Below the pieces are notes generated by a model. That model made no database searches, was not told where the DNA came from, and saw only the letters and a program-made list of their open reading frames with translations. From Brachypodium distachyon (lineage: Eukaryota > Streptophyta > Magnoliopsida > Poales > Poaceae): a DNA stretch of 64,000 nucleotides. The stretch is taken from the NCBI RefSeq assembly GCF_000005505.3, contig NC_016132.3, forward strand, positions 51,226,914-51,290,913, in the 5' to 3' direction. Shown here piece after piece: positions 22,288 to 41,300 of this stretch. The translations under genes and the position numbers were made by a program. How positions within the stretch are numbered: the first letter of the stretch is position 1; the number at the start of each line of letters is the position of its first letter.

Positions 22288-23907
22288 TTTCTATATATTT
22301 GTAGGACAATATATAGTACTCCGTAGTACTCATTTATGGGTGCAGACCTCTGCCTCTACCTATATCGTCGCCTATTTCTGAGGCACGACGGTGAGTTGAA
22401 CCAGTGTCAGCTCATTCATTTTGACCCAGTCGGGACCAAGTTAAGTCATATTGGCCTCGCCTCTTGGCACGTCGGCCCTAACATGCGGGACCCACCCGTC
22501 AGCTCGGCTGTGAAAACATCCTCATGCATGGATCAACGGGATTTGTGAAGCCTTGACCAAACACGGTTGGTTTTTTAAAGGAAAAAAAAATCCAAAGCGT
22601 TCAGACGACCCTTCTAAGATAAGGGGGGAGATCCTCAGTCGGTCATCTTGTAGCATCCCCAAATGTAGTTATTTTGAGTAATTTACTCGAATTTACACTT
22701 TTCAAAACTAACGCATGTGCCTTTTTATTTTATTTTCAGTCACCCAAGAATGCGTCAGAGGACAGAACGGATGCCCCCGCCTCGAGACAAACATCTTATA
22801 AAGGTACAGGAACAGGAGTGAGTAGTATGGACGACAGAAGGGCAAATCGTGAGTGCCCAAGCAAACCACACATCTGACGAGGCCCTCGTCCAGGATAAAA
22901 TTCAATCGAACCCATTGTCAACCACACAGCGTGTACTTTGGCTCGATCGTTGATGAACTAACGGAAACTGATCAGTACAATATGATAACGACGACTCGTG
23001 ACTTCACGTCACGCTCTTTGAATCGTATTATGGCGCATACAAGATAAACGGTACTCCAGGTCATAGTGATCGTATCAGGCCATTTTAATTTCGCGGTGAA
23101 CAAGGTCAGATCTTACTGTACATCGCTGGAGGGAGCCGGCCAAGTCAAGTCATCGAGCTTGAATCCCGCTCGCCGGCGGAGGTCCCAATGGCTACTCACA
23201 TACTTGCCTTTCTGTATTTATTTGGACAGTACGGTGGTGTATTTAAGTCGGAAGTAAGCTCGATCTGCTTATCCCCATTTATACGCATGTACACTACTCC
23301 TAGTGGGCTTAACCCATCAAGTCTCCCGGCTCTTTCATTTTTTGTTTGACAGCAAGGTCTCACCGCCCCCGTTGGGGTCCACGCTTCTTGTTCCGGTATG
23401 CGCCCGTGGAAAAATAACACCGCAAATTCAGCTGTGCATGTGCACGGACCCAACATCACGCAACTGGATGGTTGGTACTACTTCTGTTTATGTGCACAAG
23501 TGGCCCACCGGTTTGGTGGAATCGGGCTCGCTCAAGACCAGCGGTTCCCTCTCGAGCTAGCTGGTCCGGACCACCAACGTTGACCTCACCACCTTGCCAG
23601 CAGTGACATATAAGTATATACTTACATCAAATCAAATTTGCTCTGCTCCCCAGCCCATCACCAGTCATAGTCCCTAGTAGTCCAAAGAACGCAGTACTCT
23701 CTTCCACGACCGCACCATGGACGCCGATTTGTTGTAGAAAATAATTAGTGCGGCGCACGCAGCACCGCGTCGCACTCGTTTCTTCCTAACTAATCATCTC
23801 CGCGGGTGATCCATCGGCGGTCACAAAGCCATGTCCTGAGTCCTGAGCTCGGTTTGTTTTGTGTTTTTAGATAAACGAGAGCTCGGTTTGTGGCGTCCGA
23901 TTCGAGC
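22288..23907. other. Intergenic and RLK2 5' region
   Basis: No supported gene. A TATA-like ATATAAGTATATA occurs near 23610, about 300 bp before the RLK2 ATG, and could be its promoter. Short open frames have no domain. Confidence 0.45.
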
Positions 23908-27803
<3,896 letters not shown>

Positions 27804-29015
27804 TTTGGGGTACATATTCTTGTCGCTTTCTTGCTCTAGTGAATAGTTTGTACAGCAAAGGCATTTTATTTCACCACTTGTCACAAACTCTTGTGAAGTT
27901 CATTTATAACAGGCATCAAGGAGAACTTGTAGGTATTGTACACATACAAAAGCTACTGCATTGAATAAACCTGTGCCGATGTGTCATGCTTGTTCCAAAT
28001 GAAGTACTTAACACTATAAAGAGATACCACTTTACCAGACAGAAGTACAGAATCCAGCCACAGCTTACTGACTAGTACTTACCAGTTTCAGACTTCTCAG
28101 AATCAACTACACGGATTAAAAAAAACTCACACCACACTTCCTTCCAAGTCATCAAACTGAAAACAACAGCTTACCTGCAATCGCATAACGTCCGTCGGCT
28201 CATCTTATTCTTTGTCAGTTCGTGTCTTCGAAGAGCCAAAGATTGTGCTCGATGTAGCTGGACAGTCTGGATCGTTGAAGTGGGGCAGATACCAGTTTCT
28301 GCAGATGTCCACAGAAAAAAAAATACAGTACATATTTAACTTCAGCCAGTTCTTCAATAGCTTCAGGATCCAAACCAGATCATCCTTGATGCCTGAGTCT
28401 GACCACAACTGTTTATCCAAAATCACATAAAGACAAATCACCTTTTGCTCCCAGGCCAAAACCTAGCAATACATTCAGAAAATCACAAGCGCCAATTTTA
28501 CTGGACGAGGGCCTAGTGGGGACTGGGGCGACCAAGAGCTAGAGTCCTTTGAGCACCGCCGGAGAAGCCAACGATGCTATGCATACGACATTTTTCACCC
28601 GAATAAATCACGTGCACCATTGGATTAGCTCAGCTCTTTAATCTGTGTGGTTTAGAGTAGCATCGTATGAGAATCGGACGTATGCATAGCTATTTCGGGA
28701 GTACTGTAATAAATTAACAGTATGCAGTGCAAGCGGCATGTGCACCGCAAGATGCGGATCCGGTACACCACACCATTGCTGGATCCAAAATACGGTGATC
28801 AACAGTGATATGAACATTTCCGAAGCGCTAGCGTTGACGTGCCGACCTTTTCTTCTGCTACTCTCCACTACTGCTCCATGCTGATTGATTGGTAATCGCC
28901 AAATTAAGAAACGCGCCATTCCTCGCAGGACAACCACCGCGCTCATGCAGGTCGGTCGCCGGGAGTCACGAAGCCCATATTTGGGCGCCAATTAGAGGAA
29001 GAGAAGGGGAAGAAG
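27804..29015. other. RLK2-RLK3 spacer with possible gene fragment
   Basis: RLK2 3' region followed by sequence that, on the minus strand (about 28460-28200), shows a Leu- and Trp-rich open frame (QLWSDSGIKDDLVWILKLL) and a CTGCAG acceptor-like site. This could be a gene relic, but I do not recognise it. The remainder to 29015 is RLK3 upstream sequence. Confidence 0.35.
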
Positions 29016-32191
<3,176 letters not shown>

Positions 32192-32677
32192 CTTTGGATG
32201 AGATACAGTACACTGGACAGAATAGCGCGGTCTGCCGCGTCATATTTTTTTTTGTTCACCTACACTCTATTTTGCGGGACTTGGCTAGATATTTATTGGC
32301 AACAAATGAATAGTAGTATTCGTGAGTTCGCGTATACATAGTTACATACCTTAGCAGCAAGGTTTCTCAGTAATGTCATCAGGACAACGTGCAAACCTGT
32401 AGAATCTAGTGCAGATTATTTTCATATTCTAGTACTTATTTAATATATAATTCTGTGGTTCTTTTCATGGTACTTAAATGAGTAGGCAATTGGTAGGTGA
32501 TGTCGTATGCAGAAAAATACGTCTTGTGTTCGTGGCATGCCATTTTCAGCGCATAAGTGGACTTTATAAGAAACTTTCCTTTACTTATCTTCATTATTCT
32601 TAGAGTATGTAAAACTATTCCGTAAAGTTAGTCCCAAATAAAACTTAAAAGGGCAGGTCGTAAAAGAATTTGACTTA
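32192..32677. other. RLK3 3' region
   Basis: AT-rich 3' UTR and spacer. No gene seen. Confidence 0.5.
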
Positions 32678-32912
32678 GAGCAAGAATACTAGTAGTAGTC
32701 AGTTTAATATCTAGCATGTATAATAGTGAGTTATAAAGATGTGCTACTTTATTGAAACATGTTCCACATTTCAATCTCATAGATAACCTAGGAGCTTGTG
32801 TTGCATCTGACTATTAGCTTACGAACTGATTTCTCTTCTCTTCCCTCCAACTAAGCACAAATATTATATTTAAATTCTTGTAGCCAGTTTATAACCATTA
32901 TTATTCCTGCTC
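32678..32912. mobile_element. Tourist-like MITE (235 bp)
   Basis: Begins GAGCAAGAATACTAGTAG and ends TTATTATTCCTGCTC as an imperfect inverted repeat. TTA flanks both sides (32675-32677 and 32913-32915), the target type of Tourist/Harbinger MITEs. Confidence 0.75.
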
Positions 32913-34500
32913 TTAGTGCCAGCTTTGACTCGTTAGTGTGACACGTTAGCCGGATGAAATATATCCTCGCAAAATCCATGTAAGCCCGGCAATCCCACTT
33001 GCATCTCCTTCTCTTCTTTTCCCACTCGTGCTCGCAACGACAGTGACTTAGAGTCGGTTGGCGGCGATAAGTCTTCGTAGCGGCGAGCAAAGCTAGTCGA
33101 CGGAATGGCTATGACCCTAATAAATGAGATGAGTTTATTGAATCATTTATAAGGTGCTGAAATGGCAAGCTGGCACCCCACCAATGATAGCATAAGTGGA
33201 AAGAAGAGAAAGAGATTTTCGGGCTTACAAGACAATTTTCAAACAAAATAAAAATGTTGGCCAGTGATGGAAGGTTGAACCTGAACACTAGATGGTGCGC
33301 TGCACAAGCTTGTGTACTACAATGCAACCAAAAGAGTAGTGAACAAAAGACGACGAGTCATTTCCTCCGCATTACAAAAGCAACATTAATTGACCTAATA
33401 TAATTGAGAAAAAAATAGGAGGAAGAGCTCTAGTTAGTTATTAGTTAATACCGTCTTGAATCTTGCTTGATGACTGTTTGGCCATTGAAGCCCTTGTCTG
33501 TGAGGTCTCGCCCCTGCGTCACCTGCTACCTATACAACCCTCGTCTGCACACACCCCCCACCGCTCTTAACGCACCTATGAAACCTTCTTACGACCACAC
33601 TCGAACTACCGGAGCACTGACTAACTAACTCACCTAAAACGCCAGGTCCGGGTCGGCAACAGTGTGGTCGCGATGGGAGGAAGACATCGCCGTGGGCTGG
33701 GAGGAGGACGCCAACACGGACGAGACATCGGCGGCTTTGTCGAGATCGACACAGACTGGTAAGAGGACGGAGGCGTCTATTTTTTTAATAACTTAAAACG
33801 TCTAGAATGCCACTCCCCAATATTTTGTTTAATCTACGTGGACTATTAGTTATCGGGAAAAAATCTTTTCTTTTTTCGACACACTTATTTTTTTCCGTCA
33901 CAATCTCATTCCATTTAGTCATGTACTGTCGAGGGCCTGACAACGTAGATGGGCAAATCCGCAGATTACCGTACCCTTGTGCGGTGTGATTTTCAACGGA
34001 GGCGTCTGAACCCGTGGACGTCACGAGCACATCAGCGCCGAGGCCGAGGGGCCAAGAAATAATCTGGCCATTCCCAGATGTCGTCGGAGGGGAGGCGAGT
34101 ACCCGATTCCCTTCCCCAATCAAGCGGCAACGGCCAAACCTCGCACGGAGCCGCGAGATTAGTTAAGACAAAACAAACCCGAACCACCGGGCATCAGCTA
34201 GCTCAAGGCACACGCAGTAGGTGGTCTCTCCGACTCCCCCCCCCCCGGGTTCTCTTCCACCAACGACTTAACCCCTCCTCCTTTCTCTCCGCCGGATGCG
34301 AAATTCCTGTGCCATCCCGCTGCCTCCTCCCCCTCACAACCCACCCGACCACCGACCGAGCCGCCTCTTGTTCGTTATTTTCCTGGCCTCTCTCCCCTCC
34401 CCTTCCAGGAAAGGGGATTGGCCTGGGAAACTCCGCAGAGATTTGGATTTTTCGGTTGGTTATGGAACATGCGGTGCTTGATGTTTGATGGTATTATTCG
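32913..34500. other. Intergenic and promoter region
   Basis: No supported gene. The C-rich stretch with a C-run at about 34236-34247 and pyrimidine-rich sequence up to 34480 is probably the 5' UTR or promoter of the sulfotransferase-like gene. Confidence 0.45.
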
Positions 34501-37191
34501 ATGGAGGAGGCAGGCAGAGATAAGGACGAGGCAGTCCTGGTGCGCGTGGAGGATTTCAGTGCAGCCAAGGTCGGACTAGTCGGCTTGTTTTTCCCTCTCT
34601 CTACTTTTCTGTCGATTGTTCACTGATTGTTTTGAGATTGCCCAATAAGAATCGGCTATCCTGTCCCTTGATATATTTTTTTTCCTCCTGCAATGGATCA
34701 AGTCAATAACCCCCCACCTTCAATTGCAGGATGCAGCAAATGTGACCACGAAGCCTACAAGGAGATATCCGCTCGCGTCATGGATTGCTATATTGGCCTT
34801 GGCCACCCTTGTCGGCGTATACATATTCTCGTTATCTTTGAAGCAAAATGGGATGCTTTTTGGACTGAAGCAGACCAGCATGATTGAAAAAGAAAGGGAG
34901 AAACCTTGTCACCGCCCAAGCATTCCAGATACTGAGATCCCTTATGTGCACTATCCTACACCGGATACTTATAGTAGGTAATGGTGAAAGACTTGGACAT
35001 CTAATTTTACGTTTTCTTTAGGCTGGCGAGTAACTTGTTCTTTTGTTTGATAGGAAAGAATGTGCATGCACACCGGTTAGATTCTTTGCTATCTTGTCGA
35101 TGCAGAGGTCCGGAAGTGGATGGTTTGAAACTTTGTTGAATAGCCATGAGAATATTAGCTCCAATGGAGAGATTTTCTCTGTCAAAGAAAGGCGTAGTAA
35201 TATCACATCGATCACGAAAACACTGGATAAATTGTACAATCTGGACTGGTTAAGTAGTGCTGCAAAAAATGAATGCACAGCCGCCGTAGGGCTGAAATGG
35301 ATGCTCAATCAGGTAATCTTCTTGCCATGAGAGTACTGTTTGATTAGGGTTTTCATAGAAGGTGTAAAAACTTGTTCATGAGATAATTTTTGGCTTAACA
35401 TATCGGGCTTAAGTATATATTCTCTAGGTAGTTGGCTGTTGTGGAATGTGTGCTTACATTTCTTTAAGTAGCAGTATATTGCGAATTAGGATTTTTTTTT
35501 TGTGTGTAAACAGGGACTTCCTAGTTACTGCTAGGTTTTTTGGAACCCTGGTCTATAGTCTAGAGCTAAACTAGTTCTCTCGTAAATTTGGACTTAGTAG
35601 TTACTCCCTCTGTTCCATAATGAGGGAGTACTAGTTACTTCACATATCATACTAATTTTTTCAATCAGACTGTAGAGTCTAAATTATTACTACTTTCAAC
35701 TTATAATGGTATCCTTTAACCTTAGCTAGATTACCCTAAAGCAGTCATGGTGCCCGTGGTCAACAGTTTGAGCACTTTAGCAGTATCGTAGACTACGTGA
35801 GAAGCAACAAGTGTAATTATATTTGAGACATTGCCTAATGACTTTTGCAAAATTTCAATTTAAAACATGTTCTTAACATGGGAATTGCCTGCAAGGGTTG
35901 ACCACACTGTTAAAGGGTACCTTGATTTCATGGAAATGACCTGCTAAAATACCTTAACTCTCTAAATGTAATAAGGGCAGTCAAGTACTTTTTCTTTCTT
36001 CTCCCCATTGCAATCCGTTTTGAATCTTATGTGTTTGAAGTATCAGCCTTATATAGGTGGTTTTTCTATTAAAGATGTTTCATTCTAGTCAGGGGACCGG
36101 CGGTAAATATGCTCTGTTCATTTTACTGACGTTTTTATGCAACTAAGATGCATTGAAGAAATGAAATTGCTGTCTAAGATATGTTTTCCTTGGTATAATT
36201 TGATCGGAACAGATACATCCATTTTTTTTCTCAAGCTTCTCCTTTGTAGTTTTGGCCTTGAAGATTGCTATGATTTGTTGTAATTTTTTTTGCCTTTGTT
36301 TTTGTTTGTAAGAATTTATTATCTGTAGTACAATTATTAAATGTTGTGAATTGCTCCCAACAATTTAGCCTGCCTGTTTTAATTGAGTTTTTTATACATT
36401 TATTTTGGTGGGAATCACAGGGTCTAATGAAACATCATCAAGAGGTAGTAGAATACTTCAATCGAAGGGGTGTTTCTGCAATTTTCCTTTTAAGAAGAAA
36501 TCTTCTGCAGCGTTATGTATCTATATTGGCAAATGATCATGATAGAAGCACCAAGCAACTAAATGGAACACACAAAGCTCATGTGCATCACAGAGGCCAG
36601 GTTCACATGTTTTCTTTACTTTTGATAGTACTTATAGTTCAGAGTACGGTAACTTTTATTGTTAATCTGCAACTTTTGGTTTCACAATTAAATGATGCCC
36701 ACCATTAACTACTTTATCTGCTATGGGATTGTACATCTGCACGCAAAATAAAACAGAATCCTACTCTCTTTTTTTCCTGCAGGCTGATGTTCTTGCTCAG
36801 TATAAGCCAACAATCAGCACAAAATCATTGATTGCTGAACTAAAGAGGTCTGATAAGTTGGCAGCTGATGCTTTGGTGAATTTCAAGACTATTCGGAATA
36901 TTGTTCTGTACTATGAGGATGTTGTCAGCAATCGCACTGTGAGTCCCTGTTGCTTTAGAACCTTGATTGGGAATTATTTAGCCTTTTTTTCTATAGATAA
37001 TGTATGCTTTCCTTTTTCTTCAGAAGCTCACGGATGTGCTGGATTTTCTGAAATTGCCAAATATAAAGCTTTCCAGTCGGCATGTGAAAATCCATACTAA
37101 ACGATTGCGTGATCATATTGATAATTGGATTGATGTTTATAATACTTTGAATGGGACTCAGTATGAGAGCTTCCTGAATGGCCGGAGGTGA
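34501..37191 (+). CDS. Sulfotransferase-like type II membrane protein
   Basis: A P-loop sulfotransferase-superfamily protein resembling the plant NodH-related group. The family moves sulfate from PAPS to a substrate, and the substrate here is unknown. Exons: 34501-34569, 34730-34977, 35054-35312, 36421-36600, 36783-36938, 37024-37191, all in phase, 359 residues. A short cytosolic N-terminus is followed by one membrane segment (about 37-60, WIAILALATLVGVYIFSLSL), implying a Golgi-type lumenal domain. The 5'-phosphosulfate loop is SMQRSGSGWFETLL (about 121-134). The 3'-phosphate site is LLRRNLLQRYVS (Arg about 217-218, Ser about 226). Intron 3 (1.1 kb) contains a 25 bp Stowaway remnant. The start is the first ATG giving an open exon joined in phase. 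Function beyond the fold is inference. Confidence 0.88.
35604..35628. mobile_element. 25 bp Stowaway remnant in intron 3
   Basis: CTCCCTCTGTTCCATAATGA followed by GGGAG, with TA on both sides (35602-35603 and 35629-35630). Both element tips are joined with almost no interior. Confidence 0.75.
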
Positions 37192-38060
37192 CCAAACTAG
37201 CTAGCTGGTGTAAATAATGTTGTAGTGAGTTTTCCTTCTTCTGGGCCATTTTTTCTCACGCTATGGTTAGCACTTAGCAGAGAAGGTCAAAGTTGTCAAT
37301 TTTGGCCGTTTTGTGCTAATCCAAAGGGCTAAGTTATTTTTCGCATACGCCCTAGCATTTATATTATTTAGTGGATCAATTAATGGCTACCATACAAAGG
37401 TATGATCATCTTTACGTTTCCAGTCCCCTCCCCTTAGTTCAGTGTACACAAATGGATGATGATTACATCTTGTTTTTGTATCACTTTAACTGTTCCTTGT
37501 TATTGTACTGCAAAGTTTGGGATAGCTGGTAGAAAATGTGATTTGGGGGTTTAACTGATTAATTAAGAAAAAAAATGGTCCAAGAAGGGGTCACGTATTG
37601 ATCTAAGCTAGTTTATTTATTATGGTATATCTGATTCAGAATTTCAGGACATAATTTGAGAAAGGATACCATTATGACAGCCAAGTACATAACCTAAGAA
37701 CTGTTTAAAGTTGTCTGAATGTTCTATTTGTGTCAAGAACTTGATGTCCCTTAAGGATTCTTAATCCGTCATTGCACAGGGACTCATGATTATTTCTGCT
37801 GTTTGTTAACATTCTTAGGATTTGCTTGAGAATTGGGCAATCCCTCTTATCTCTCTTATTTCTAAAAATTAAATAAGAAAAAGATCCTGAGGAATTGAAA
37901 GTTTGAGACCTTCAGTACATGAAATAATTTATGGTGCGAAGTGCTTTGAAATATACGAGATAAGGGCACTTCCTTAGCTTCTGTTGTACTTGTGAACAAT
38001 GACTACTACAGTTAAAAATGACTGCTGAACTGAAGCAATCGCCGTTCTGGTTTCTGGTAT

Positions 38061-38203
38061 TATTCAATTATAATGTAATAACTTTTGCTCAGACACACGA
38101 GATGATAAAGAAAGTAGTATTATAGTAATTTATTCAGTTATAATGTAATGACTTTTGCTCAAATGCACGAGATCATAAAAGATAGCACTAATATAGTAAT
38201 TTC
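38061..38203. repeat. Tandem duplication, period 70 bp
   Basis: TTATTCAATTATAATGTAAT and the following bases (ACTTTTGCTC, CACGAGAT) recur at 38131 with scattered substitutions and small indels. Confidence 0.85.
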
Positions 38204-38227
38204 ATTATATAACACATATTCTCATGC

Positions 38228-38330
38228 TTAGTTGGCCAGGTGCCTGAGTGCACAGCCTTAGCTCTGTTCAAGTCCTCGACTCTGCAGGGAGCTCACATTT
38301 ATCATTCCTTTATAAAAAAAAGCCACAGGG
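38228..38330 (+). mobile_element. Possible tRNA-derived SINE fragment
   Basis: TTAGTTGGCCAGGTGCC is A-box-like and TGTTCAAGTCCTCGACTCTG is B-box-like, about 35 bp apart, with an A-rich run (TATAAAAAAAAG) downstream. It does not fold into a complete tRNA cloverleaf. It may be a SINE head. Confidence 0.3.
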
Positions 38331-38397
38331 GCTAGTCCATGTAGGTCGAGTTTTTTTAACATGTTCCCCTAGTATGTTCAATAAATAACTCAGCGTC

Positions 38398-41300
38398 TTA
38401 TCGACCTTCAAGTATAGTAACTGTGGAGCTGTCAAATATGCTGCAGTCTGGCTTGCTTGATGTTGTGTCTGTTTCCGTTAGAATTCTTCTAGCTGCAAAG
38501 CCAGGCTGCCTAGGAGTTGGCAGTGTGTCAGGATCTGTGGCAGACAACATCAGAAGCACCTGAGACATCAATGGACGGTCATCTGGGTTCTCTTGCACAC
38601 ACAGGAGTCCCACTCTGATGCATTTGAGTACCTCATCTGAGTTGAAAGAACCGTTCATGGTTTCATCTGCTAACTCTATGCCTTTGCATTCATTCCATAA
38701 GCTCCATGCCTATAAATAAAAAACTTGACCAAGTTACTTTGAAGTTGAACTGAGAAATGCAACTTGCATGTATGGGATGAGGTATGTTCTCACATGTCCT
38801 AGAAGATTTAGATGATTTGAGTAGGAATACACCCCTCTGTTTTTCCTACCACTAATTATTTCCAGCAATAATACTCCAAAACTAAATACATCTGATTTGA
38901 CTGAGAAGACTCCATCCATTGCATACTCGGGAGACATATAGCCACTACAAGAGAGGCACATCAATATGATTAATATTGGAAAACTCATTTATATATTCAA
39001 TATTGCTTCCCTTGTTACCGTACTTACTATGTGCCGACCACTTTTCGTGTGTTGATCTCTGTCTCTTCACTGCCAAACATCCTTGCCAAGCCGAAGTCAG
39101 AAATTTTGGGAGTCATCTCTTTGTCTAGAAGAACATTACTAGCCTTCATATCTCTATGGATGATTCTGTATCTTGAGTCCTGGTGGAGATACAGTAATCC
39201 TCGAGCAATGCCTTCTACGATACGGTATCGCAGTTGCCAATCAAGTAGGATACTGTTGGATTTTTCTGTTGAAATATGCAAATACTTGTTTTCCTCTATG
39301 GAATATTATCATCCAAAATACAAGGTCAGAAAAAGAAGGGTTGAGAGTTTACCGAATAGAAAGTAGTCCAGGCTCTTGTTTTCCATGTATTCATACACAA
39401 GTATCCTTTCTTGTCCACTGATGCTGTAGCCAAGAAGCCGAACGAGGTTCCTATGCTGGAGTTTAGCTATCAGCATAACCTCATTCTTGAACTCATCGAG
39501 ACCCTGTACGGATGTTTTTGAAAGTGTTTTAACAGCTATTTCTTGTCCATCCTCGAGCTTACCCTGTAGTTTTGAATGAAATAATATCGAATTTAGACAC
39601 ATAGTAGTAGTTCTGAATATTCAGATTGCTATTGTTGTCAGTTCATTTAGAATGCTTCTGTTTTCCTGTCGTAACCTTCAAACAAGAATACTAATAGTTA
39701 GTTCAGCACTTGGAATCATGACCTGCCACTCAAATCAATCAGTGTTCTTGCTGCTGCTTAAGATTTCATGCATATGCATTAGATATATTTGCATCCCTGT
39801 GGATTCAATTCGTCCATATATGAGTGCTACCTTATATACTGGTCCAAAGCCACCCTCGCCAAGCTTATTATTGATCGAGAAGCCATCAGTGGCAGCTGCA
39901 ATTGTCCCGAGATCAAATATTGGCAGTTCCAGATCTTCACCGTGACTGCTTCCTTCATAGCGGCGGGCGTTGCTGCGTGAACTACCGCTCCACTTACTTG
40001 ATCCTACAACCATACAAGTCAGCATGAAATCCAGAAACGTACTACTTTCCCCTTTTGTTCAGGTACTTCTACAGTTACTTGATAGAATTTCATGTATTAG
40101 TTTTGTTGTATATTGAAGTCACTGATGGTCTTCTGGATGCTACCTGTTTTTCTTGATCTCTTCTTCTTTCTTGCACAGACGAGAAAACCAGCAAGTGCTA
40201 AAAGAAATGCCAGTGCTGAGATGCTGGCGGCAACTGCGATGATTATTATTGTACTCCCCTTCCTAGATTTGCTTGATAAACCTGTGTAAGAACTCATAAC
40301 TGTTAGTTTGATGCTACGGATATGTGCCTTGACATGTTCATCTGGAGGAATATATGCACTCATGAGCACCCCCAATATATGCCCCATGGTGTTCTTAAGG
40401 GAAATGCCGTCTGCAGGGCTGCTGCGCTTGCTACTAATTTACGTTGCGACTAAAATCGTATTTTTGGCCAAGGCCAAGCTAGTTTGTGAGGTTTCTGTGA
40501 ATAAAAAGCGCCAAGTCTGTGGCTAATTTACTTTGTTGCAGTCTTATATATGTTCAATAAGCTTATTTTTTTAAGAGTACATTTCAGAAAATCAATTTTC
40601 TTACCACTTATATCGTACTTCCTCCGTTTCTCGAAAGATTGCATATTAGCTTTCATTAAGACAATGCTTTGACTAAAAAAATACTCTATTAATATGTGGT
40701 TGTAAGATACGAAACCACATGTATTATAAAATATTTTTAATAACGAATCTGACGATGTTAATTTTATGCCATATAAATCATATCTTAACATAGTAACTTG
40801 TGGTTAAATGTCTTAATGAAAGCTAATATACCCTTTTTCGAGAAACGGAGGAGGAAGCAGAACCAAACTAGTTGCTAACTTGTCCGCGGAAAAATAGCCC
40901 AAAACGCCTGTCTTAGAGCATTTGATGCGATCCGCATTTGACGCGATCAGACCCAAGCGTGCGTTTGGAATATGGGGACTCCAGTTGCATCACCAAATGC
41001 AGAGGTGGAGCAAGGTCCCAGGCAACAAGGACCATGGCCTGAGGCGTGGAACTTTTTTTGTCATGTGTTTTAGTATAAACAACTGGTTTGGCCTGGGGTT
41101 TAGACTATAATCACAATGTATAATACAATGTTGGCCTGATGCTTGATTGAATCCTGGCTTGACCAAATGTCCAAGCATGCTTCACATGATGCATGCGCTG
41201 TTTCTGATTGAAGAGAAAAGGGACAATTTGGAGCGAGGGAGATCGACGTACGTACATGAGTTCTACATTCTATGGTTCCAGTATGGCAGTATCCGGTGCA

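Larger units (their letters stand above)
37192..38397. other. Intergenic between convergent genes
   Basis: 3' regions of the sulfotransferase-like gene (+) and RLK4 (-). It contains a 70 bp tandem duplication and a tRNA-like/SINE-like fragment but no gene. Confidence 0.5.

Noticed and set aside
38228..38330. tRNA gene
   Set aside because: A- and B-box-like strings are present, but no acceptor stem or full cloverleaf forms. Kept only as a possible SINE fragment.
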